DNA of 64,000 nucleotides from Membranipora membranacea (GCA_914767715.1 OU612068.1:806001-870000), one strand, 5' to 3'. Positions 24,109-37,331 are shown, counted from the stretch's first letter. The notes: generated from the letters alone by a model not told the origin. Program-made: numbers and translations.

Positions 24109-27100
24109 ATGGCTACACCAGAGTTCCTGAAGCCAGGATCAAGGCCAGCTTCTCCAGCTACAACATCATGGTTCGAGTATCTGCTGAGCCCCGACCTTCT
24201 GGTGAAGAATTTAGAGAAGCCTCAGCCTATTCCAGGACCGAATCAGCTGATAATCCAGTTTTTACAACAAGCGAATGCTCTGGAAGCCAGTCATCAGGAC
24301 AATAAGAAGTCTGAAAATAAAATCTCTAAAGAAACCTCAGCGGCTGAACCACCTAAAGATGATGAAAACACTGCCGGTGAGTATCTGCTACTAAACTCTG
24401 AGGTCTGTCATCATCTGCAGTAAGATAACACAAATTATCGTTTGTGGAAAAGCTAATGAAGAGAATTGAGGCTCTCTTAGACCTAAACTTTCTGTGCTAT
24501 GCTTTTTTTTCACAGTTGGCACAAAGGCTCATTTGCCAACAGCCATCACAGGTCTGCAATTCTTGTTTTTGAAAGACAGGTCTACTGACCGAGCAGTAAC
24601 TAAACCTAAAAAGTTATGGAATATTTCATCTGATTGGTACTTTTACTAAGGAGACATTTAAATTAAATGGCAAAACTTATCTATGTCCAACATTCTCATT
24701 TAATGCTCTTATTTTACGTTTCGAGCAGTTGCTCCCAACTTTATACAATGACAAATAGAGTTTTATACCTTACACACTTATTCTACTTGGTCTTATTCGA
24801 CACACTTTAGGTTACCTTGTTAATCAAGTTTTCTTCCTTTGTTTTCACAGCTCCAAAAGCAGACGATTCCCAGAAGGAAGAGAAACAGTATTACAAAAAG
24901 AAAATCCAAGCCTTAAAACTGCTGGCTTTGAAGATTGCTGCACATGGTATGCAAACATCTAATCGCACATCCATTATACTGTATTTTGTTTGCTGCACAG
25001 ATTTCAAACGTTTTGAAGAGAATCCCAAGTAAATATCGTAGGGTACACAAAAGTCATATCTGAATTCTGCTATCATACTAACTGTCATGTTGTAGTTGGT
25101 ATAATATTGGTTGAGCATCACCAGGAAGGCATTTGTCACACTGTCGTTTAAAGATTATATTGAGTCCAAATCTTACTTTGTATTTTTCATCCTCGTGGTA
25201 TGGGTTTGGTTTCCACATTGTTATGTATTAAAATATTACACTTTTTTAAAATCTTCACGAAGTTCTGTAGCACTGGATATTGATACAGTTATAGATAGTA
25301 GTAAGAGATCTTTATTTGATTGATAGGAGGCTGGAAGCTGAGCTCATTAATGGCTGATATACCGGGACCTCTGATGTTACAGCTTCTACACGAGCTTCTT
25401 ATGTTTACTAGTGGTAGTATAGAGGATAACGATGAGACTCTTATCGAGATGCTCACACAAACTGAACACTCGGATCATGTCTTCTTCACTCTTCTGTTGT
25501 ATCAAAGATGGTGAGTGTATAATATGGTTATGCATTGGATTTAAACGGTGTTTTGACCCTTCAAATCTCCACTCTAGTTCTTGAGACTGAGAACCATAAT
25601 AATGAAGGATTGAACAACTTGGAGCGGAACATCCACAGTGTGTCCTGTATATCCTGCCTGAGTATCTATCACTTCCAACATTTACTGATATTCACTCTAC
25701 ATCAGCACATGGTTCAGCTTCGACTCTTCCGTTCATCGGTCACTGTAGGAGAGAGGGTTGTGAGTTGAAAAGTGTCATAATATTTTAGAAGGAAGAGGGT
25801 AGCTTTTCGTGTATATATCTTCAAATATCATGAAATCACAAAATGTCTTCAATTATCATGAAGTCATTTTATAGATAATATGGATATTATGAATCCCTAA
25901 TTTAAAAAAGCAGAACTCCTTTTACTTCATATAGTCACACGAAAAACTTCCGAAGTTATATTACCAAAGACATTATACCAAAGCTTCTGCGTACCTTAGA
26001 TAGATGTCCCTGTAGAGAACTATCATTCTTAACTTGAAAATTATCTCAACTTTTCCCCTCACCAGTCAACAGTTGTTCTACAGGGCAATGCTTCAATTCT
26101 TCAATAATTGTGCTTGGAAGGAGTTATTTGCTAGATATATTATTTCAAGCACCCACTCCATGCTCTATTCTATCTCTTGGAATACTACTCTATGTATACA
26201 ATAGATGCAATGATTATTTACTATTTTATTGATTGATTCCAGGTGTGTGCTGACTGTACTACAGGATTGTCTCCCCCGTAAGCCTGTTAGATCAAACTCT
26301 ATTCCAGTGTGAGTTATTCATATGACCTGCATTCTTCTCACAGAGTTTTATTACTTGCTACTTATATTCTCCCTGCTATCCCATTTGTACTGTACTGAGC
26401 TTGTACTGTAAGCTTACTATCACAGTTTCATAGATTATGATTTGTGATACCCTACAGGATGAAAAGTTTCATGAGAATAACTAATTCGCAATTTCGTGAA
26501 GCTGTCTTCTCGCAATACGTTTGTCCCATGATTTTTTTTTCTTCCAGATGAGAGTTGTCCCCTCAAATTTCGCGAGGGGACAACTCGACAGAACTTTTAT
26601 TACTTGAAACCTTAGTCAAGGGAAGACAATCACAAATTTTTGTTCCATGAAATTTTTCATCCTGTATATACCATTCATACATGGTCTTATCATATTGACG
26701 TGTTGTATGTATTGTGTTCGCAGACCAGGCCTTACCGAGCTTGTTGTGCAGATGGTCGGGGTACCTGATGAAAAACTCACTAAGGTAAGGACTTGGTAAT
26801 GTAGCAGTGACATATTGTCTTATGCACTCTAATAATGGACACGATGACTCATTATATCCGGGCTTGCAGTTGGCAAGCTACAAATTTCAACCAACTTACT
26901 GAGTAAGGACTGTACGCAGCCCTTTGGAATTTGTTTGTGTATTGCGTTCATTCATCTCTACATCATTGTAGATCAAGAAGTTGTTCGGTAAATGTAAGTC
27001 CACTCTCAGTGAATGCATGAGCCTAGAACGTAATGTGTGCGTGCCGACTCACGAGTGTTTCTCATTCGCTAACTCATCTATGGGAGAGATAGATCTGGAC

Positions 27101-30100
27101 TGGAGTAAAGGTCTCATACAAGGCATCGAGTACTGGGGTAAAAAGGTATGTGTGTGTCAAACACAAAGGTCTCACACAGGGCATCAAGCTGGGGCAAAAA
27201 GGTATGTGTGTGCCAAACACTAACACAAGGCATCGAGTACTGGGGTAAAAAGGTATGTGTGTGTCAAACACAAAGGTCTCACGCAGGGCATCGAGTACTG
27301 GGGCAAAAGGTATGTGTGTGTCAAACACTAACACAAGGCATAGAGTACTGGGGTAAAAAGGTATGTGTGTGTCAAACACTAACACAAGGGATCGAGTACT
27401 GGGGCAAAAAGGTATGTGTGTGTCAAACACTAACACATGGCATCGAGTACTGGGGTAAAAAGGTATGTGTGTGTCAAACACAAAGGTCTCACACACGGCA
27501 TCGAGTACTGGGGTAAAAAGGTATATGCGTGTCAAACACTAATCACAAACGACATGAGAGTGGGGTAGCTGAGCTCTGACTAGTAGCTCACACGTTGCCA
27601 TGTCTCGCTGTTCTGCTCAGAGCTGAAAGCCATTTGGGTATAAATGATACATATCAAACCTATTGCTCCATGATACACTTGTTTACATGACATGTGTACC
27701 AAATTGATAAATAGTAATATCGTCTGGGTTGATTGGGATATTAATCGGGTTTCTACCTTTTTTATTGTGATAATGTCTATGATAAAGTTAATAAATGTAT
27801 AGTACATATTTTACTTGACAGATCGCGTTTGATCTCGGATCTGTATACTTCTATGAGACAGACTATTCCAAGGCTCAGGATATGTTCACTAAAGTACAGA
27901 AATGGAATCTGTCTGTAAGTTTGACTATTACCATTCACAGGTCATAGGTCCCCATTAGGTGTCAGACCTACTTTTGATTACTATCTATAATCTGTATTAC
28001 CAAAATTCAATGAGTTGAGTCACTTTAAAGATCTTCAGAAATCTTAAGGGCAATAATAACTGTCCAGTCTGTTCTAGTGTGATTAACCAATCAACATGTG
28101 AGTGTCCTTTCGTTAGATATGATTGAGTGTTTTGTGCACTTGCTTCACATCATCAATTGAAAATCGCTTTTGACCAATTGATATAGCCTAGCATCTCCAG
28201 CGCTATTATCTTTGAGGTCTTTGTGTACTCTCAATGTTGTGTCAACCCTTTAATTGAAATGTGTGAAAGACATGGTGGGCGTTGATTGAAATTCTCTATG
28301 ATGACATACAGAATAAAAATATACTTGATACTTGATTCTGGGCATACCTGTGTATCCCTTATAATTTCACTGTTTACTTTAAAGACGGAGACAGACGACA
28401 TGGACATCCCTAAGCTGACCGGATATCTGAAGTCATGTGATGCTCTAGTTAAGCATGCCAAATATGAGGACAACAAAATAAACCTATTTAATGATGCCCT
28501 TCATAACAAAGATCTGATAGTAAGTACAATGATTTACTATTGTCTCCGGAAAGTAAAAATACGCTTCCATGGTATTTCACTAAATTGAAATTCAATAAGT
28601 TGGCTCCGATTTAAATGGAGTTTGTTTTTTTTATCACAGAAACTGAAGGATCTTCTGTTCGCTGACCTACAAGAGAAGAAGCTGCCGGTGACAGCAGCCG
28701 ATCAGACTGTCCATATACTACAGAATATCAAAGATGAGAATATGGAGAGGTTTGTCTTTTCTTTCTTTCTACTTACTTGAATGAAAGCGTTGTGTGTCAG
28801 ACAATCATGTGTGTCAGACAATCATGTGTGTCAGACAATCATGTGTGTCAGACAATCATGTGTGTCAGACAATCATGGTTAATTCTGATTCTGACGAGTT
28901 TTTGCTATACAGTGGAAACTCCTTGCTTCATTTGGTGGTCAAATCAAATCACACATCTAAATATGACTTTTTGTGTCTCAACGAATTATATATTGTATTT
29001 TCAGTTTTAACTTACTACACGTGGAGCTTGACTGTATATGTTGTGCTCTGTATACAAGGAGAGGAGATCCCTATCTATTCATGGTCAGCAAAGATTCTCT
29101 GATACGGAGCAGAAGTAAACATTTAGTACAGGTGAGTATGTCAGCAGACTGGAGCTGTTGTGCTGGCTCTAAACTTATCAGAACAGAGTCACACTGTATG
29201 TTTTAACTATATTGAAGAAATTAGATTAATTGAGCTATTATACAAATATATATGCTTGCATTAAATGTCGCCACTAGTATATATCAGGCCCACATCCATA
29301 AACTTGTTAGGCGTCTCACTTGATACCTCTCTGTGTGTTCGGGTATAAAGAGGAAAGGGAGTACGGAAATTTCTCTCTCAATCATCTTTGGGAGTATCTT
29401 GCTTTCTATCTCAGTTATCTATAGTAGAAACAGATAACTTTCTAGATAACCAGCCATACCAGAACATAACATAACAATGCATTTAAATAGCTCCACTTCA
29501 ATACTTTAGGCCCTAGCTGCAGCCAGCGAGAAGGCGAGTAGAACAGAACAGAAGAATATAGAGTCATACTTAGTTTATCTGCTCGAGATGGAGGGTGATG
29601 ACGTTAGAGATTTATTACTGAGTCAGGAAACTATCAGATCTATGTATGGTTCTATACTAGAGTCTCACAGAGCTGACGAGCCGATGGATGTCACCTCCTC
29701 CTCTTCCCCCTGCGCTGCTTCATCTCTATTAGGTAAACCTCAATATCCGCTATTTATATATTTTGGTTGTAGCTTTTGATTATTATCAAGCGCCTCTACC
29801 AACAGTTGATGATGATTTCTGGCGGTGACTGCACTATTAACAGGATATGGTCATTAGTATATCCATAATCCAGCTTGAAGCATGTAACTACAAGGCCAGA
29901 GCTGCAGTGACAGGGACCTCATATATTGGCTTGCATTAAGCTGCAGGATATTTTACCTACATACAATAAGATGTTGTAGTGATAGGGGACCTCCACTATT
30001 TTTAGTTGTTGATTCGTTATTGAGATTGACTGAATGACTTTTGATACTGTAGGTTTCATAATCTGGTTTTGTGTCATTGTCTCTGTCCATACAGTATCTA

Positions 30101-33100
30101 TCTATCTATCTATCAGATAAAGTAGAGCGCCAAATGCAAATTTACCTATTCAAGAGTCTACCATTGGTTTTTGTTCAACAAGTTACATCACTGAACAGTA
30201 ATGCTGCTTGTTAGGGGTTGTGTATCTTTGCCAAAAAAGGAGACAACTGTAATGTTATTTGATCATCTGAGTATTTATACAGTAGAGAGTTAATTACCCT
30301 ACAGCTGTGTATGGATGTGTGTACATTTGTATGTTTGTAGAAGTAGAAGGTTATGACTCACATGAATGCTCACTAGTACTTACTTATGATGCTGATAAGA
30401 TCTGGGCTCTACTCTGTAAGATCAACTCATCTGCCAACCTGAGCATAGTCACTGATATTGTAAGTATGCTCAAATAACTGTATCTTTCGAGCAAACAATA
30501 AAAATACCTCTTACGTCTTTCATGGATATATCATGAGATATTTGCTTCCTCAGTTTTGTTTAAATAAATCACATAGCTGCATGGGTTATTCTCAAAGCTA
30601 GGTTTAATATTTCAGTGGAAGTTACCCAAAGATTTAGACAGATTGTTCAATGAGCTGAAACGAGGACTGACTACAGTATGTGCTTATGTTCTCATAGCTA
30701 AGGCTAAAGAGCTCATCCTAATGCAGGTAAAATATCAACTATTATCAATCGATGATCTCATTTCTGAGACTGACTGTACTGTGTACTGTACTGTGTACTG
30801 TACTGTGTACTGTACTGTGTACTGTACTGTACTGTGTACTGTACTGTGTACTGTACTGTACTGTGTACTGTACTGTGTACTGTACTGTGTACTGTACTGT
30901 GTACTGTACTGTGTACTGTACTGTGTACTGTACTGTGTACTGTACTGTGTACTGTACTGTGTACTGTACTGTGTACTGTACTGTGTACTGTACTGTGTAC
31001 TGTACTGTGTACTGTACTGTGTACTGTACTGTGTACTGTGTACTGTACTGTGTACTGTACTGTGTACTGTACTGTGTACTGTACTGTGTACTGTACTGTG
31101 TACTGTACTGTGTACTGTACTGTGTACTGTACTGTGTACTGTACTGTACTGTGTACTGTACTGTGTACTGTACTGTGTACTGTGCACTGTACTGTGCACT
31201 GTACTGTGCACTGTACTGTGCACTGTACTGTGTAATGATTTCTGTCATAAAGTCTTTGTTTCCATGGCTTATATAGTGGACATTATTATGTTTATGCATC
31301 AAACGATATTATCTTTCTTGTGAGTCAAAATATCAAAATCACATATAGTATGAAGAACCTGTTTGGTGTTACTGTAGCTGTATTTCAGTATAAGTTCTGA
31401 TTGTCTGTGTAGGATCACGACCAGGCAGTATCCCTACTGACAGCTTCTGATAAGACAATACGTGATATATCAGGTAAGATAGCTAAGATAATACGCTGGG
31501 AGATTCTCTACTCTAACCTTCTACTATCTAAGACTCACCGCGGCGCTGACACTGCAGCTTTATCTGACATAGATAAGAAGGTGAAATCCTGTCTGCACTC
31601 ACTCAAAGTCGACTCAGGTGAGTTGAGACATTAGAATCTAGCTCAGTCAATTTCACTCGTCGAACAATGACGACTGGATTACAAGTACAATAAGGCTATT
31701 ATCATGTTGTGTATTTAGCGACAACCGAAAAACTGAGATGATTATGTTCCCTATAACCTTCTAAGCATGATCTGATTCACAACAACCAATTTTTAGGTCT
31801 CTATAGAGCTCCACTGATTTATAGGGAAACCAATAAACAGCACTTATCATACCATGTAGTACTCAACATATAAAAATGGATATCTTCTATTTTGAGAAGA
31901 ACAGCAATCTTCTGCTTTATGTTTGCTGTACTTTTTATTAGTGTATCTGATGAACCTTTTGACTGATTTCAGATGTTTATCCACATGATAGCCTTGTGAT
32001 GGAGTGTGTATCATATCTACTATTATCTAAAGATTGGGAGTATTTGTCATCTCTACACGACACCAGAGTCGCCTTCACTGAAGTAATATATTAGGCTCCT
32101 TTATTACCCATGTAGAGATCAAACTATTGCCGGACTGGGTTTTGCCTCCTCATGATACATGAGAAGACAACGCAGTGGACATGCTATTTATCCAACTATG
32201 TGGTCGTTTTCTGATCGGAAGTTATAATGCTTTCACTCAACTTACCTATTTGTGTGTTCATCTCAACTTAACTGTGAGCACTATGTGTAGATCAGGAATT
32301 TATATAATCAAGGGGTGTCTGTGGATTACTGGATGTGTTTTAGGTAGTTATTGTGCACGCAGGGTGCCGTCATTTTTACCGCACTTAGTTGTCTGGCATG
32401 GTCTCGTGTAATTTGCCCAATGGTCAGCATTGATCTTACCAATAAGCGACTCACAGGATAAGAAACTAAGACAGAAGTATATTTGAATCTTTACTGTTGT
32501 ATTTGGAATCATGCTGCACACTCATACTATTTCCCACATTTCAGTATGCAAGGCAGCTGATAAATGTATGCAAGGAGCTACCTGTAGTTAAGTCTGCACG
32601 CAGTCCTGGAAAAGTTCTATGGGATACATCGGTAGCTATCTTCTCTCCACAGAACACAGGCAAGCGCGCCAGACTTGGAAACCAAGCAATGTTTCCAAAA
32701 GACACTTACAAGAAATTCATACTCACTGTTAATGTAAGTATAAGAAGTTATTGATGAACCGCTGAATTCACTGCATCAAGAAACTAGTTTGCCACATCTA
32801 ATGGGAGAAAGGCAGATAAGAGAGCACAGTAATCAAACAGGTGCTCGCTCCTGGTCAGTTTGTAGTAATAAAAAAGTGTGACTATGGTATTCGAAATACG
32901 AGGGAATCCGTGCAGTTTCCTTTTAGCACTCCACAAGTAAGTTGGTATACATTGAACATATTTCTGCCAGAAATCTTGTTAACATGTCTCTCCTCTCTTT
33001 ACTCTGTGGACAGTGAATATGTGACTGTAGTAGAAATTGAAGCAGAAATGGAACCTGTCTGACTTATTAGATTGTTATCTGTTGACTTCAGCGCTGTAGT

Positions 33101-36037
33101 AAAATTACTGGCCATTCTACGCAATCATTCATTCGATAGCAATAGCTGAATGTTGCCAAATTGTGCTGCTCGATAAAAATTTCACATTAGATTGGTTCTC
33201 AATGCTTGAGCTGGTATTCTTATTCAGAGTTGTTTATATAATTACAGGAACAGCTGGTACTCTCAGTACTAATATCTCTTCTAACTCGTGTCTACTGCTT
33301 AAAGAACTCAGATACAGATATAGATAGGACTAATGATTTCAGCTCTGTATGGCCTGAGAACACACAGTAAGTCTGTCTGTCTATCTGTCCCTCTGACTGC
33401 ATGTCTTAAAGCCCGCATACATGTTTGTCTGTCCCCCCTGTCGCTGACTTAGTTGGACTGTTTGAATGACTTTACAATTTCTTGCTGTTACAAAAGATGA
33501 GTGGAGAAAGATTAATGCTATTATGCGTAATCCTCACCACACCTTAATACATCTGTAGTCTGTAAATACCATTTGACTGATCCCAGTTGCAGCTGTATGA
33601 ATTATTTGGTCTGAAACTAACTCTCAAGACTGGCACAATAGTAGACTGGAACTGAAAACAAGTGTTATTAGATGTTATAGACAGTTTTCTGAGCTCTGAT
33701 TTAGGCCTCAATTCGGAGTTGTCCTCTCTCCAGTTTGGTACTTTTAAACCACGCCGCATAGGAAAAACAAGCTGAAAAGAGGGTTATCTTGAAAACCGGT
33801 TATAATAGGATAATATCTATTTTTGATTCAGAATCTGCAACATTGAAAACTCATATGGACATAGTTTGGGAAACAATTTTAGTAATTGGATAGTCAATTA
33901 TAGCATTTTCTGCCTGTTTTGCGGACAATTTGGCAGAATTTTTCATGAGTTTCGTCACTAAAATTAAGATTTATCAACATTCAAGCCTTCAATGATTTGG
34001 AAACCCTGTCTCACAGGGTTTTCAATGGTGCAGACTCTGAATCAAAAATCATTTTTATCCTATCACAAGCGGTTTTCAAGATAACCCTCTTTCAGCAGGT
34101 TTTTCCTATGCGGCGTGGGTTAAAAGTACCAAACTGGAGAGAAGACAACTCCGGATTGAGGCATAAATAAGAGCTCAGAAAACTGTCTATTAGGATTGTC
34201 TTCTCTGAGCAGTGTGTATGCAATGCAATGTACATGAGAAATTCATCAAATGTTTACTGATTATTTCAGATTACCACTTGATGAGGTGTATATAAAAGAA
34301 GTGATGATACAGCTGGTACAACACGCTCTCACAATCAACCCACTACAGGGAACTTGGCTGAAGACTTACGCTGAGATACAATTCGGTAGGCCTGTATCAA
34401 GGAGTACTCCTTGGTTTACTTCTTGCCTCTACGTGTATGTGGATGAGGTTATGAGAGACCTAACTGCTCATTGGTGACTCTAACCTCACAATTGGTGCTT
34501 GTAGGGAGATATCGAACTTATAATTCATTATTCTGGCTTGAGATGTGCCGCTCTGTTTCAAGTTTAAATTTCTCAAGTTTACAGAGTAATTTATATTTTT
34601 ATTTTATTTGCAGCTGTTGGTAATTACCAGGATGCACTGAAGTATTATCTACAGTCTGCCAGCGTATCCAGTAATCACTTCATGCAGCCCATACCTTATC
34701 AAGTATTCGACGCTGAGGTAAGCAGCCCATACCTTATCAAGTATTCGATGCTGAGGTAAGCAGCCCATACCTTATCAAGTATTCGACGCTGAGGTAAAGT
34801 CAAATTGATGCTCATCTTATTACTACCTTATTAGCTGACCTTAATCTAAAATAGAAGCTAAACTCAACAGAGCTAAAATGTAACCTTTGTTTCAGTTAGG
34901 ATGAAAATGCTGTGCAACACCACAGCTCCATATTCAGGAAACAAGTAAAGTGTTCGTTGTTGCTGCATGGAAGTCAGATTACACTGTTCTGAAAATCCGT
35001 ATTACTATTGGAAATGATGTTTCATTTTCCACACAGGTTTACACAAGGCTAGTTAAATGCTGTATGCAACTGAAGTGTTTCACTCAAACCGCTGTATTAT
35101 CTCAGTTCTTTGAACAGCCTGATTATATCGCCATATTTAAGTACATACAAGAGAAGCATTGTCAGGATGGTATGGATATATACTATGACTGCTTCTATGA
35201 TACAGACATCATAGAATTCCTCATACGTATCCTTTAATAACACAACGCCACCCCCACACACCCCACTGCACGTCACCCCCACACACCCACTGCTCTATGT
35301 ATCAGGAGATAGCACTGTGTATTACAAGATAATTGCTTACTACTTACCTTATAATATCTCAAATTCAATCATTGTGGTTGATCAAATTGTATAATACATT
35401 CGAGCCTGTCGTAGATCCATGCACTTTTGTACTGAAGGAGTACGTAAGTAAGAAGTATTTGAGATTGATGGATGTGAATTATATAAACAGGCAGCACATA
35501 ATATACTTTTATTCCTTAGCTGCTCTTAACACAGACTTACATGATAAAAGAGGAGAGCTGGATAAAAAACAGAAACTGGTAAGTCAGTCACCTCTGCCTG
35601 TTCTCTCACTGCCAGTCCTCTCACTGCTGGTCGTATCATTAAACCTACTGACCAAAACAACAAGACACAGTATAATTGGGTAAATTTTGTACGTCTGTTC
35701 CTCACCATGAATGACGCGGTATTCACTCTCAAGTTTTACATAAAAAAAGCAACTGTACAGTTTTGTTTTGTATTGTTGCTTGCTTCAACCAAATCTCTAC
35801 TAAAATTATATCTGTTTCTCTGATGTTATGCAATTTTTTTCTGAAAATCCACGGTTTTTTGTATGCTGTTCATGTCTATTAAAAATGGTGATCATCCTCT
35901 GTCATCTAATTTCATTTCAGATCCAGCTGATGGGAAACCCAGAAATAAACAGTAACAATCCGGATTCAATTCTACAGACTGTCAAAACTCATAGAAAATC
36001 GAAATTCTTCCGCCTCTTAGCCAAGCAATACTGCTGA
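24109..36037 (+). CDS. INTS8: Integrator complex subunit 8, 22 exons, 991 aa
   Basis: Scaffold subunit of Integrator, the nuclear complex that cleaves snRNA 3' ends and terminates promoter-proximal RNA polymerase II; INTS8 helps recruit PP2A. Exons: 24109-24376, 24851-24946, 25327-25510, 26243-26308, 26724-26784, 26972-27145, 27822-27914, 28385-28519, 28640-28749, 29005-29131, 29510-29732, 30341-30459, 30616-30726, 31413-31617, 31973-32082, 32545-32733, 33248-33366, 34270-34385, 34614-34717, 35037-35226, 35520-35578, 35921-36037. All are GT-AG, all phases agree, and the total is 2976 nt. The product is close in length to human INTS8 (about 995 aa). Shared landmarks include WFEYLL (21-26; human WFEF is a PP2A-contact motif), KLLALKIAAH, CKELP, LQGTWLKTYAEIQF, the TPR-like ALKYYLQSA and a basic C-terminus RKSKFFRLLAKQYC. 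No stop or missing segment is seen. Introns 6 and 19 carry tandem copies of their own donors. Confidence 0.96.
26548..26586. repeat. Short hairpin in INTS8 intron 4
   Basis: GAGTTGTCCCCTC and GAGGGGACAACTC form a 13-bp perfect stem around a short loop. The arm resembles the arms of the foldback MITEs at 1663 and 63585, so it may be a degenerate relative. Confidence 0.5.
27110..27520. repeat. 51-58-bp array of INTS8 exon-6 end plus 5' splice donor
   Basis: The last ~30 nt of exon 6 (GGCATCGAGTACTGGGG) and the donor that follows (AAG|GTATGTGTGTG) are repeated head to tail. Donor-like GTATG/GTATA motifs occur at 27146 (the real one), 27202, 27253, 27310, 27361, 27412, 27463 and 27521. Spacings are 56, 51, 57, 51, 51, 51 and 58. 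Several copies keep a full consensus donor. Confidence 0.9.
28794..28876. repeat. 17-bp minisatellite, five copies
   Basis: Five head-to-tail copies of GTGTGTCAGACAATCAT lie in INTS8 intron 9, starting about 45 nt after the donor. They do not include the splice site. Confidence 0.88.
30775..31234. repeat. 12-bp minisatellite in INTS8 intron 13
   Basis: About 460 bp of a TACTGTACTGTG unit, with a few unit-length changes and GTGCAC variants near the right end. The unit is a multiple of three without stops, so several frames on both strands stay open. These are not genes. The unit contains the palindrome GTAC. Confidence 0.92.
33677..34190. mobile_element. Inverted-repeat MITE, family 1, copy 2
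   Basis: A full-length copy in INTS8 intron 17, opposite in orientation to the copy at 3748-4250. It has the same ATAGACAGTTTTCTG/CAGAAAACTGTCTAT ends and ~150-bp inverted repeats. It sits 80 nt before exon 18 without disturbing the reading frame. Confidence 0.75.
34685..34797. repeat. Three copies of INTS8 exon-19 end plus donor
   Basis: A 38-bp unit consisting of the last ~33 nt of exon 19 (CAGCCCATACCTTATCAAG...) and GTAAG is present three times. It gives donors at 34718, 34756 and 34794. Copies differ by one base. The 38-nt step is not a multiple of three. Confidence 0.92.
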
Positions 36038-36910
36038 AGAAAAGTGTGTAAAGTAATTAAATTTATAGTTGGGTAAGTTGGAGAGAAGAACAAAACTTAG
36101 AGAGTTCTTGTTATGGAGCTAGTCTGATCACATGGCTGTAGGTATTCCAGTATATCTACCTATCGATAGTCGTCACACTGCTGTTAAGGAATCTTCAGCA
36201 GTCTCAAATGTCCCAAACGCTCCAAAAACACAGAACTAGATCCTGTCAAACCCTAGGTACTTTGTTGTACACACATCATTGTGTTAGTAACACATGTACC
36301 CTGATCATCACCAATTATTCTACAGATGAATGCACAAACTACTCGCTGGTGTTCCGTAAAAGCGACCCTCATAGATTGTTATACTAATAGTGTATCTTAT
36401 TTGTGTGACATGCATGAATGGACAAGAAATCGGGCTTAAATAAACTAAAGATTATTTTATTTTATCCCTTTTTTAAAATCAATAATGTTGCCAAATGTTT
36501 GAGTTCAAAATTTAAGCGCTGGTTGGAATGCCTATTCGGGCTTAACCATAGAATTAAAAAACTGTTTTTTAAATCTATGGGCGTAACTAATAAAATAATT
36601 GACACACACAATGACTAAGTCTTCATTTTCACTCCAGGATCAAGTGACTATGATTAACTTGAGGGGTACAACTTGTGATTTACACGTAACTGACTTCTAC
36701 AATTTTTTTTTCAATGATACAAAAATGACACCTTAATCTAAATGCTTACACAAAAATGAAAACTTGCAAATTACATGTAAAACTATAAGTTTTGTGGCGC
36801 TTTCATTTGGATATTTGACCTAGTTCTGAATTAGACCTATCTGTTCATGAGATTTAGCTTAATCAGCTATGACAAATCCTGAAACTTATCAACGCCGGCT
36901 GCGGTTGAAA

Positions 36911-37040
36911 GGGGGGTCTTTCAATTAGAAAGAGTGATCCTTTACTAAAGCAAGTTATCACTATCACATCGCTCAAAATTATCACTCACTGCGTGAGCGA
37001 TAAGATTCGATTTCGGCTGTTTCTAATTGAAAGACCCCCC
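36911..37040. repeat. 130-bp hairpin element
   Basis: GGGGGGTCTTTCAATTAGAA at the left and its near-perfect complement TCTAATTGAAAGACCCCCC at the right form ~20-bp terminal inverted repeats. This suggests a tiny MITE. The interior is AT-rich and non-coding. Confidence 0.65.
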
Positions 37041-37075
37041 AGGTTGATGTTTACACACATACTGTATGATTCCGC

Positions 37076-37103
37076 CACAGAGTAAGGATATCCTTACTCT
37101 GTG
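37076..37103. repeat. Perfect 28-bp palindrome
   Basis: CACAGAGTAAGGAT is followed directly by its exact reverse complement, giving a loop-free palindrome. Flanking GATTCCGC occurs on both sides. It could form a cruciform or be a dimeric binding site. Confidence 0.8.
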
Positions 37104-37331
37104 ATTCCGCTGAATGAATATACATTGCAACATGATGATTCCGCTTGATGATTGTTTAATCATGACATTTTTGGGAGAATAACTTGTCCCTAAGGTTTAT
37201 GGTCAAGTGAGTTTATTTCCTCAATATTGCCTAGGCCTAGTCACTAGAAACATAAATATTGAATATAACTGGGATTGAATCAATCTCTTGATCTTGGACT
37301 TGCCTAGCATTGGTTTGGGTTCACCTTAGAT

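Larger units (their letters stand above)
36038..37331. other. Spacer between INTS8 and the Mab-21 gene
   Basis: A head-to-tail gap of about 1.3 kb. It holds the INTS8 3' UTR, a 130-bp hairpin element (36911-37040) and a perfect 28-bp palindrome (37076-37103). I see no gene. Confidence 0.55.

Noticed and set aside
27074-27535. Repetitive frames on both strands (about 120-150 codons) in INTS8 intron 6
   Set aside because: They arise from the 51-58-bp donor array. The real exon ends at 27145 and joins 27822 in phase.
30735-31302. Several 130-226-codon frames on both strands with YCTV/TVQY-type repeats
   Set aside because: Pure products of the 12-bp minisatellite in an INTS8 intron; the flanking exons splice in phase without them.
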